Source of the DNA: Cyclobacteriaceae bacterium
GTDB lineage: Bacteria > Bacteroidota > Bacteroidia > Cytophagales > Cyclobacteriaceae
Assembly: GCA_030637245.1 (NCBI GenBank)
Contig: DAOVVI010000169.1
Location: forward strand, 1 to 5,412
Reading direction: 5' to 3'
DNA: 5,412 bases
Shown here: one piece after another, positions 1 through 5,412 of the stretch
How positions within the stretch are numbered: the stretch's first letter is position 1
Layout: each line of letters begins with the position of its first letter
Notes under the pieces: generated by a model
Told to the model about the DNA's origin: nothing
The model's input: only the letters and a program-made list of their open reading frames with translations
The model's database searches: none
Position numbers and translations under genes: made by a program

Positions 1-2313
1 CAATCCTAAACCAAAAGTTTGAGCCACGAAAGCTATAATCAATATTCCAATCAATATTCTTATAATAATTTTAAACTTCAGCGCCGGTTTGAAAATCTGT
101 GTAAAGAAAAAGCCAAACAATACCATGCCCAACATCATAAACACCGGAAACAGGCTTTTGAAAATGTTTATATTGTTATAAAATACTTCCAGATTGACCT
201 TTATTTCTGGCGGGATTAGTTCTCCTCCTTCTTTGTTCTGATAAACTTTAATTGCTTCTAAAGCCTCATTTGCCTCGGTATAATTATTGGATTGGACGGC
301 AGCTTTCAATTTCTCAAGATATGACTCAAACATTTTGAAAATATTATCAGCATCGCTCTTATTCATCGATTTTTCAGGATCCGCCGGCGAAGCCCAATTA
401 TTGTTGGGGTGATTTGGTATTGGGAAAAACTTCAACAATGATCCACTGTATGCCATATAGCTTACGTTTACCCTTTCATCAACATAGATCAATTCCTTAT
501 CAAACATATTTCGCAAGGCTGGTTTTTTTGCATAAGCTGCATCGATTTGAGCTTTAAGAATATATTGTCCTTTTTCATTAAAAAAATTATTGATACCGGC
601 ATATTTACCTTTGATGCCGAGCATATTTTGTAATGCAGGGTCGCCAACCTTGATCATTCGTTTACTCTGCCATAACTGTGGATCCAAGATCATTCCTAAA
701 AATACCTGGTCGGCTGTTAATCCCTTATAACTGCTTTTCTTGTAGATTTTCATAAGGATCTGATTGGCAACCGTATTCACCGGAATTATTCTACCCTCCT
801 TTTTTTGAACCAGTAACTTGCCGAATGATGCAGCATGTTCTTTACTAATTACATTATTGTTTTGCGCAAATACATTATGACCGCCAATGAAAGTGAATAA
901 AATTAAACTTACGGAAACAAGTAATTTTTTTCGTTGTTCATGAGTTTCTTTTATCTGCTGCGAAACTCTGCTGAAACGGGTTTTCTTCGTGAAAAAGGAA
1001 ATAATTAAAGTTCCAAAAAGCAGAAAATATCCAAAGTACGTAACCATCGTACCCCAATAATCATGATTTACAGATAATACAGTTCCTTTTTCATCATTGT
1101 CGTAAGAAGACTGGTAAAATCGATAACCTTTATATTCCAGTATGTTATTCATGAAAATCCGGTATGGTTTTTCAACATTATTTTCTTCATCGATAAGCGT
1201 AATTTCACTGGCAAATGAAGAAGGGCTCATTGATCCGGGATATCGGTCAAGTTGAAATTCATTGAGGCGCAAATTAAAAGGCAGTACCCAGGTCTGGTTC
1301 CCTATTTTAAAAGATAAATTAATGCCATTTAAATTTAGCTCTTCCCATTTACCCCACTTCACAAATATTTCTGTATTTATCGCTTCATTCTCAATCTTAA
1401 CTTTCGCTACCCTTACCACCTGTTGATTTTCATTTGAGGAAGGGACATAAGAAAATGATGCCTTTTCGGCAAAATCTTTGATCATCAAATTCATGTTGGA
1501 GAACTTAAAAACCTGCCTTGACGCTACCGGTAAGAATTCACCAACAGACAAAGGTGTATTTACCTTGCTTCCTCCTGCCATAGAGTTTCCGGTGATTTCA
1601 ACCGGTGATTTCATGAATAATGCTCCATTCATTAAAATGAATTGAAGGTTTCCCTGCTTGGTCGTATCACCAAAACTCACCCCTAAGCCACTCAAGGTAG
1701 TGGATTCTCCAAATTTCAAGTTAATGTCTTTCCTTCCTTGCATACCTGCAGAGACCAAACTTAACATGGCTACTCCATTCGCATCAGAGACCAGTGCTTC
1801 TACTGCATTTGGTATGTATCGTTCTATGGAAACATTAAATTCCGAATTACTCACACCAATGGTTTCTTTGTATAGTTTTTCACGAACCGGTGACAACCAA
1901 ATCCTTTTACTGACATTTGTTTTTTCTTTTCCATCATCTACCTGTACATTGAAGTAGGTATCAGTGGATAAATATCGGTTTGTAGTCTGGCCTTGCCTGA
2001 TGTGCATTTGCCCTTCAAATCCTATATAGCGGGTTAGTGCAGCCCCTATAATTATAATTATCAATGAGATATGGATTGCTAGTATGTTCAGTTTACTTTT
2101 TCTGTACAATTGTCTTGTGAATATCGCGCCTGAAAAGTTGACGATCATCAACAGCATAAGCGCCTCAAACCATCTTGCATTGTAGATGAGCATTTTGGCG
2201 GTAGTAGCATCAAAATCATTTTCAATAATAGTTGCATATCCAATTGAGATGGCAAATATGACTAATAATAGGCCCATAAAGGTTCCTGAAAATAAAAATT
2301 TAAAAAATTTCAT
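1..2313 (-). CDS. ccsBA: CcsBA-type (ResB-CcsA fusion) cytochrome c maturation protein, 3' end cut by window edge
   Basis: Predicted System II cytochrome c synthase: exports haem across the inner membrane and attaches it to CxxCH motifs of apocytochromes. The minus-strand frame is open for 771 codons from ATG at 2313 to the window edge. Seen: helices near residues 9-29, 45-66 and 75-93; a ResB block at 81-108 with H81 inside helix 3 (AIHISLIIIIIG) and RYIGFEGQMHIRQG; a long periplasmic domain; then the ResB C-terminal motif near 393-434 (YKGYRFYQSSYD, WGTMVTYFGYFLLFG). A further helix at 462-480, a periplasmic stretch of about 235 residues and helices near 718-738 and 745-765 follow. The last residues, TFGLGL, fit the segment just before the CcsA WWD region, which lies outside. 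H81 matches the transmembrane haem-ligand histidine known in ResB/CcsB. No cysteine occurs in the 771 residues. Family fusions are about 1000 residues, so roughly a quarter is missing. It is transcribed divergently from the Fe-S gene. Family assignment is firm; the symbol follows the fused family. Confidence 0.5.
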   Translation of the reverse strand, partial: MKFFKFLFSGTFMGLLLVIFAISIGYATIIENDFDATTAKMLIYNARWFEALMLLMIVNFSGAIFTRQLYRKSKLNILAIHISLIIIIIGAALTRYIGFEGQMHIRQGQTTNRYLSTDTYFNVQVDDGKEKTNVSKRIWLSPVREKLYKETIGVSNSEFNVSIERYIPNAVEALVSDANGVAMLSLVSAGMQGRKDINLKFGESTTLSGLGVSFGDTTKQGNLQFILMNGALFMKSPVEITGNSMAGGSKVNTPLSVGEFLPVASRQVFKFSNMNLMIKDFAEKASFSYVPSSNENQQVVRVAKVKIENEAINTEIFVKWGKWEELNLNGINLSFKIGNQTWVLPFNLRLNEFQLDRYPGSMSPSSFASEITLIDEENNVEKPYRIFMNNILEYKGYRFYQSSYDNDEKGTVLSVNHDYWGTMVTYFGYFLLFGTLIISFFTKKTRFSRVSQQIKETHEQRKKLLVSVSLILFTFIGGHNVFAQNNNVISKEHAASFGKLLVQKKEGRIIPVNTVANQILMKIYKKSSYKGLTADQVFLGMILDPQLWQSKRMIKVGDPALQNMLGIKGKYAGINNFFNEKGQYILKAQIDAAYAKKPALRNMFDKELIYVDERVNVSYMAYSGSLLKFFPIPNHPNNNWASPADPEKSMNKSDADNIFKMFESYLEKLKAAVQSNNYTEANEALEAIKVYQNKEGGELIPPEIKVNLEVFYNNINIFKSLFPVFMMLGMVLFGFFFTQIFKPALKFKIIIRILIGILIIAFVAQTFGLGL
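1589..1613. repeat. 12-bp direct repeat with 13-base period inside ccsBA
   Basis: CCGGTGATTTCA occurs at 1589-1600 and again at 1602-1613, separated by one base. On the coding strand it spans codons for about residues 234-242 (MKSPVEITG). The two copies are read in different frames, so loss or gain of one unit would shift the frame. Confidence 0.5.
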
Positions 2314-2322
2314 ATTATTAAA

Positions 2323-2326
2323 TCCT
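2323..2326 (-). promoter_or_regulatory. Possible weak ribosome binding site for ccsBA
   Basis: On the minus strand AGGA stands nine bases before the ATG at 2313, within AACAGGATTTAATAATATG. It supports that start, together with the immediately following hydrophobic helix. Bacteroidota often do not rely on Shine-Dalgarno pairing, so the match may be incidental. Confidence 0.5.
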
Positions 2327-2434
2327 GTTTTAATTCTTTGATCTTCTTTTCTTGTATAAAAGAAATTAATACCAAATAAAATTTAGTCTTTTATGTTTGT
2401 GATTGAAGGGGCAAATTAAGCTAAATTAATAATG

Positions 2435-2442
2435 CAAAACTA
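2435..2442 (-). promoter_or_regulatory. Candidate Bacteroidota -7 box for ccsBA
   Basis: The minus strand reads TAGTTTTG, an exact match to TAnnTTTG, about 120 bases upstream of the ccsBA ATG. No TTG is visible at the usual -33 distance; a palindrome, GATAATTATC (2455-2464), sits there instead. Such boxes occur by chance in AT-rich DNA, so this is only a candidate. Confidence 0.5.
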
Positions 2443-2616
2443 TGACAAAAGTTAGATAATTATCGATGTTACATACTTAATATGGAATGTGCGATTTGTT
2501 TTATTTGATATTTCTAATTTATACTTTCAAGATTCAATTTTGAACGGTTAACCTAAGAGTTTAGAATTAATTATCTCAATAGTGTTGTTAATAATCTTTC
2601 CCTTTTTTAACTGAAT

Positions 2617-2624
2617 TAATTTTG
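2617..2624 (+). promoter_or_regulatory. Candidate Bacteroidota -7 box, upstream copy
   Basis: TAATTTTG matches TAnnTTTG exactly, about 200 bases before the Fe-S gene. The nearest upstream TTG (2585-2587) is 29 bases away, longer than the usual spacing, so this is the weaker of the two plus-strand candidates. Confidence 0.5.
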
Positions 2625-2697
2625 AATTTCTAGAGTTCTGTGATCCAATCAAAAACCATCATTTATTTTTTTGCAGATATCTTCAATATAGTCACTG

Positions 2698-2705
2698 TAA
2701 TTTTG
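2698..2705 (+). promoter_or_regulatory. Candidate Bacteroidota -7 box for the Fe-S/NrfD operon
   Basis: TAATTTTG matches TAnnTTTG exactly, 118 bases before the ATG at 2824. A TTG lies upstream at 2671-2673 with a 24-base gap, slightly longer than the usual -33/-7 spacing. If used, transcription would begin around 2710-2715, at the left arm of the inverted repeat 2709-2748. Confidence 0.5.
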
Positions 2706-2708
2706 TTT

Positions 2709-2748
2709 TAGGTGTTTTTTTCAATATATTGTATGTGGCTAACACCTA
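2709..2748. repeat. 8-bp inverted repeat enclosing a 10-bp palindrome
   Basis: TAGGTGTT (2709-2716) and AACACCTA (2741-2748) are perfect reverse complements separated by 24 bases. Within the spacer, CAATATATTG (2722-2731) is itself a perfect palindrome. The element lies directly after a candidate -7 box and about 75 bases before the Fe-S gene. It could be a two-part regulator site or a leader-RNA hairpin. It has no following T-run typical of an intrinsic terminator. Function is unknown. Confidence 0.5.
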
Positions 2749-2823
2749 TATTTTTCCAGCCACTCGGCCTTCTAAACGAGATATTTTTAATGAATACCTG
2801 GACACCATAATTATTAATAAATC

Positions 2824-3792
2824 ATGAGAAAGAAACCAAAACAGAAAAAATCCAACCGAAGGAAATTTTTAAAATATGGTTTTTCCTTTGGCGCCGGAGC
2901 GATAGCTGGTTCTGAGATGCTTACTTCATGTAATGCAAAAGAACAAGATAGCGATGGAGAAAGGATGAAAGTTCTGCTACCTGATGGTAAGCTTGCAGAA
3001 ATTGATAAAGACACCATTCATGCGCATACCCACCAAGTGTCAAATGAGGAGGCCCGAAAGGGAGACCCAAACAAAGAATATGTAATGGTGATTGATCTGG
3101 CTAAATGTCGAAATGCACGTAAGTGCGTTGATAGCTGTCAGAGCATGCACCAATTGCCTCCTGAAGACGAATGGATAAAAGTATTTTTGATGAAAGACAG
3201 TGAGGATACTTCATCCTATTGGTTTCCAAAACCTTGCTTTCATTGCAACAGTCCTTCATGCGTAAATGTATGCCCTGTGGGAGCAACATTCAAAAGACTA
3301 GATGGATTAGTTTTGATTGATAACGAAAGATGCATCGGCTGTAAATTTTGCATGACCGCCTGCCCCTATTCTTCAAGAGTATTTAATTGGGCAGAACCCA
3401 AGGACAAATCCAAAGAAGAAGAGCATGGAAATCCTGAAACCAGCGTACCTCAAAAGGCGGGTACAGTTGGGAAATGCGATTTTTGCCCTGATATGGCACG
3501 TATGAATAAATTACCTGCATGCATTGATGCCTGCCCTAACGGTGTGCTCTATTATGGTGATAAAAATGAAGATGTGGTCACCAATGGGGTGGAAACAGTA
3601 CGATTCAGTCAATTGATCTATGAGCGAGCTGGATATAGGTACCAGGAAGAACTGGGTACCAGGCCCAGTGTGTATTATTTGCCTCCTGTCAACCGGTTAT
3701 TTCATCCTGAAAAAGGATTCAAAGATCTCCCGGAAGAGATTAAAGACAGATACAAAGTAGCAAGATCAAAAATTAAAAAAGAAACAAGATGA
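2824..3792 (+). CDS. Tat-exported, lipobox-bearing Fe-S electron-transfer subunit (NrfC/PsrB/DmsB-like) with a degenerate first cluster motif
   Basis: Predicted periplasmic-side electron-transfer subunit of 322 residues. The N-terminus has a twin-arginine motif, NRRKFLK (11-17), a short hydrophobic stretch and a lipobox, LTSC (33-36), suggesting Tat export and lipid attachment at C36. Three canonical cysteine motifs follow: C138-x2-C141-x4-C146-x3-C150-P; C170-x2-C173-x2-C176-x3-C180-P; C218-x2-C221-x11-C233-x3-C237-P. The first motif is incomplete: C95, A98, C101, C105, with alanine where the second cysteine belongs. The family normally binds four [4Fe-4S] clusters; here three look standard, and the one using C95/C101/C237 lacks a ligand. 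The ATG at 2824 is well set: an in-frame TAA lies at 2818-2820 and the Tat signal begins right after. The stop overlaps the next gene's start, so the two are probably translationally coupled. The NrfC-like family is firm; the electron partner is unknown. Confidence 0.5.
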   Translation: MRKKPKQKKSNRRKFLKYGFSFGAGAIAGSEMLTSCNAKEQDSDGERMKVLLPDGKLAEIDKDTIHAHTHQVSNEEARKGDPNKEYVMVIDLAKCRNARKCVDSCQSMHQLPPEDEWIKVFLMKDSEDTSSYWFPKPCFHCNSPSCVNVCPVGATFKRLDGLVLIDNERCIGCKFCMTACPYSSRVFNWAEPKDKSKEEEHGNPETSVPQKAGTVGKCDFCPDMARMNKLPACIDACPNGVLYYGDKNEDVVTNGVETVRFSQLIYERAGYRYQEELGTRPSVYYLPPVNRLFHPEKGFKDLPEEIKDRYKVARSKIKKETR

Positions 3793-5111
3793 AACTTGAT
3801 AATAATACCGTAGCTGTACTGAAAAAGTTTGCTCCCCAGTTAGAATCATCGAGCCTATTTGAAAAAGTAATGCTTATTTTGATGACATTTATGTTTTTAG
3901 CAGGATGGCCGGCAATCGTCCTTCAATATGTCGAAGGGCATATTATTACAGGAATGAGAGATAATGTCGTTTGGGGTGTCTATATCGTCAATTTTATATT
4001 CTACATAGGGATCAGTTATGCCGGTGCTTTGATTTCAGGAATTCTTTATTTGCTTGATGTAGAATGGAGAAAGCCGATAATACGAATTGCGGAGATGATC
4101 ACAGTAATATCAACCATATTAGGGCCAACATATATCCTTTTATGTATGGGCAGGCTCGACAGGTTGCATCATCTTATTATATATGGAAGAATTCAATCAC
4201 CGATCATTTGGGACGTTATTGCCATTACGACTTACCTGGTTGGTAGTTTACTCTTTTTATATCTGGCCACGATCCATGATTTCGCCATACTGCGGGATCA
4301 AACCTTTTTAAAGGTTGGCAAGTGGAGAAAGTTTTTTTACAAGTTACTTGCACTCAACTATCAGGACACACCTGACCAGAAAAAATTGGTCCATCGTGGA
4401 TTGACGATTATGTCAATTATCATTATTCCATTGGCTGTATTGGTTCACTCGGTATTGGCCTGGATATTTGGAATGACGCTTCGCCCGGGATGGCACAGCA
4501 CCATATTTGCGCCATATTTTGTGGTAGCCGCTGTATTTTCCGGCACAGGAGTTATGATTGTGGCCTTGTGGGTTTACCGCAAGCTATATCATCTTGAAAA
4601 TTACATCACTTATAAACATTTTAATTATTTGGGCATAATTTTATTAGTACTAGGTGCGCTTTATGGTTATTTTACCTTTGCCGAATATCTGACAGGCTGG
4701 TATGGGTCTGAAAAATGGGAGTTGGAATTAATACATAAATTATTTGACTTCAATGAGTTCGGAATACTTTTCATTTTTGCTGCTGTTGTTGGAGTGATAA
4801 TACCAATTGTGATCATTTCCATCCCAAAGCTCCGAACGATCAATAACATAGCAATTGCTTCGGCCATTGTTGTTGTTGCCATGTGGGTAAAGCGATATAT
4901 CATTATCATTCCTACCCTTGAAACACCATTACTTCCCATGCAGGATACGCGAATGGATTATGTTCATTATTCAATAAGCTGGATAGAATGGTTATTGACA
5001 TTGGCTGGCTTTGCTTCCTTTTGTCTATTCTTTTATCTCTTTTCAAAGTTTGTACCTATCGTTCCCGTATCGGAGACAACATTGGTTAATGAAGAGGAAG
5101 ATATCAATTAA
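3789..5111 (+). CDS. NrfD/PsrC-family quinone-interacting membrane subunit, ActC-like
   Basis: Predicted integral membrane subunit of 440 residues that exchanges electrons and protons with the quinone pool and docks the Fe-S protein encoded just upstream. I count about ten helices: near 27-47, 61-89, 97-119, 138-163, 205-227, 238-262, 280-300, 322-345, 351-375 and 397-420. Motifs resembling the ActC/NrfD group, recognised from memory, are WGVYIVNFIFYIGISYAGAL (62-81), WRKPIIRIAE (93-102), SPIIWDVIAITTYLVGSLLF (137-156) with HDFAILRD (163-170), VHSVLAWIFG (219-228), RPGWHSTIFAPYFVVAAVFSG (232-252) and the terminal FVPIVPVSE (421-429). Ten helices fit ActC, DsrP and QrcD better than the eight-helix PsrC. 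The start ATG shares ATGA with the previous stop. No molybdopterin subunit adjoins it, and the Fe-S protein is separate rather than fused as in ActB, so a classical alternative complex III is unlikely. The family is firm; the substrate is unknown. Confidence 0.5.
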   Translation: MKLDNNTVAVLKKFAPQLESSSLFEKVMLILMTFMFLAGWPAIVLQYVEGHIITGMRDNVVWGVYIVNFIFYIGISYAGALISGILYLLDVEWRKPIIRIAEMITVISTILGPTYILLCMGRLDRLHHLIIYGRIQSPIIWDVIAITTYLVGSLLFLYLATIHDFAILRDQTFLKVGKWRKFFYKLLALNYQDTPDQKKLVHRGLTIMSIIIIPLAVLVHSVLAWIFGMTLRPGWHSTIFAPYFVVAAVFSGTGVMIVALWVYRKLYHLENYITYKHFNYLGIILLVLGALYGYFTFAEYLTGWYGSEKWELELIHKLFDFNEFGILFIFAAVVGVIIPIVIISIPKLRTINNIAIASAIVVVAMWVKRYIIIIPTLETPLLPMQDTRMDYVHYSISWIEWLLTLAGFASFCLFFYLFSKFVPIVPVSETTLVNEEEDIN

Positions 5112-5174
5112 TGAGTATTTAAAGGAATCTGTAACCGTTTAATAATTTTTAGTGAAAATTTTAAATTCAATAAA

Positions 5175-5412
5175 ATGAGTAATAGTTTTAATAAGCATAT
5201 AAACCGAATAATATTTAGTCTTGCACTAATTAGTATGTATTTCATGCATACTTTGGGTTTCGCCCAAGACAATGCAGAAAAGCATCGCACATATATTAAT
5301 ATTGATTTTACCCAATCTGAAACATACAAAAAGTTGCAGGCTATACTTACGACCAGAATAAAAGGTGAACGAGGAAGGAAAAAAATCGCTGATACTGAAA
5401 TTGAATTTTACA
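5175..5412 (+). CDS. Secreted protein of unknown function, 3' end cut by window edge
   Basis: Only the first 79 codons are present. The N-terminus looks like a Sec signal peptide: basic residues at K7, H8 and R11, a hydrophobic core at 12-29 and a likely cleavage after A30 (LGFA|QD). The mature part begins polar and charged; residues 52-79, rich in K, R and E (KLQAILTTRIKGERGRKK, then ADTEIEFY), look like the first strands of a beta-sandwich domain. That fold is a guess from the strand-like alternation. No CxxCH haem motif or cysteine occurs in the visible part. The gene follows the NrfD-like gene by 63 bases with no convincing terminator between, so it is probably in the same operon. The ATG has no clear Shine-Dalgarno; an A-rich leader precedes it. 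I do not recognise the family with confidence. Confidence 0.5.
   Translation, partial: MSNSFNKHINRIIFSLALISMYFMHTLGFAQDNAEKHRTYINIDFTQSETYKKLQAILTTRIKGERGRKKIADTEIEFY

Larger units (their letters stand above)
2314..2823. other. Divergent intergenic region, 510 bases, no gene seen
   Basis: This AT-rich spacer separates the start of ccsBA (minus) from the start of the Fe-S protein gene (plus). I found no tRNA, rRNA, CRISPR array or coding frame of credible length. It holds exact TAnnTTTG boxes on both strands, two perfect 10-bp palindromes (2455-2464 and 2722-2731) and an 8-bp inverted repeat around the second palindrome. Its length exceeds what two simple promoters need, so regulatory sites or leader sequence are plausible, but no known operator was recognised. 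Confidence 0.5.

Noticed and set aside
20..22. Glutamine 764 of CcsBA before TFGLGL, where I loosely recall histidine in some homologues
   Set aside because: I cannot confirm from memory which residue is conserved at this position, and the functional haem-ligand histidines of the CcsA half lie outside the window.
19..219. Short plus-strand open frame opposite the ccsBA 3' part
   Set aside because: It is antisense to a well-supported CcsBA coding frame, has a low-complexity composition and no recognisable motif. The plus-strand frame at 1658-1957 was rejected on the same grounds.
2482..2508. Nine-codon frame MECAICFI with a CxxC pattern in the intergenic region
   Set aside because: It is too short, with no ribosome site or supporting context; chance is the simplest explanation.
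2763..2790. CTCG/CGAG hairpin followed by a T-rich stretch, as a terminator
   Set aside because: The stem is only four base pairs with a ten-base loop, and its position right before a gene start argues against termination.
2790..2810. Possible upstream leader ORF (MNTWTP) just before the Fe-S gene
   Set aside because: Six residues with no attenuator-like structure or biased codons, and it is not linked to the downstream start.
3638..3669. GGTACCAGG repeated twice, with an ACTGGG/CCCAGT hairpin, inside the Fe-S gene
   Set aside because: It is fully within coding sequence, short, and the two copies are in different frames; probably chance, with no sign of a functional element.
3789..5111. Classical alternative complex III (ActABCDEF) cluster
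   Set aside because: The membrane subunit is ActC-like, but the Fe-S protein is a short stand-alone subunit rather than the large fused ActB, and no ActA, ActD or ActE genes are visible.
5144..5160. AATTTT/AAAATT hairpin between the NrfD-like gene and the secreted protein gene
   Set aside because: The stem is purely A-T with no T-run after it; it is unlikely to terminate transcription, so I treat the genes as one operon.

Overview
The window reads as a chromosomal segment of a Bacteroidota (Bacteroidetes) bacterium. The reasons are a fused ResB-CcsA (CcsBA) cytochrome c maturation protein, AT-rich intergenic DNA, mostly absent Shine-Dalgarno sequences, and several exact matches to the Bacteroidota -7 promoter box TAnnTTTG. 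This assignment is inferred; there is no rRNA or other marker gene here.

Layout: (1) Positions 1-2313, minus strand, hold the 5' 771 codons of a ccsBA-type gene. The complete ResB half and the following periplasmic region are present. The window ends just before the haem-handling WWD part of the CcsA half. (2) Positions 2314-2823 are a 510-base divergent intergenic region with no convincing gene. It carries candidate promoter boxes for both directions, two perfect 10-bp palindromes and an 8-bp inverted repeat. (3) Positions 2824-3792, plus strand, encode a Tat-exported, probably lipid-anchored iron-sulfur protein of the NrfC/PsrB/DmsB type. (4) Positions 3789-5111 overlap it by ATGA and encode a 10-helix NrfD/PsrC-family quinone-interacting membrane protein that most resembles ActC by motif. 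(5) Positions 5175-5412, plus strand, hold the start of a secreted protein of unknown function, cut by the window end.

Working model (inference): the Fe-S protein and the NrfD/ActC-like protein form a quinol/quinone oxidoreductase module that moves electrons between the membrane quinone pool and a periplasmic partner. The divergent CcsBA attaches haem to c-type cytochromes, so the partner may be a c-type, perhaps multihaem, cytochrome encoded beyond the window. No molybdopterin catalytic subunit is present. The Fe-S protein has lost one cysteine of its first cluster motif, the cluster that in characterised relatives faces the catalytic subunit. This pairing is the most interesting feature of the window. 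What lies past position 5412 decides whether it is a known CISM/octahaem-type system or something less described.

[Form note: the answer gave no feature confidence values; the uniform 0.5 is a placeholder required by the schema, not an estimate.]
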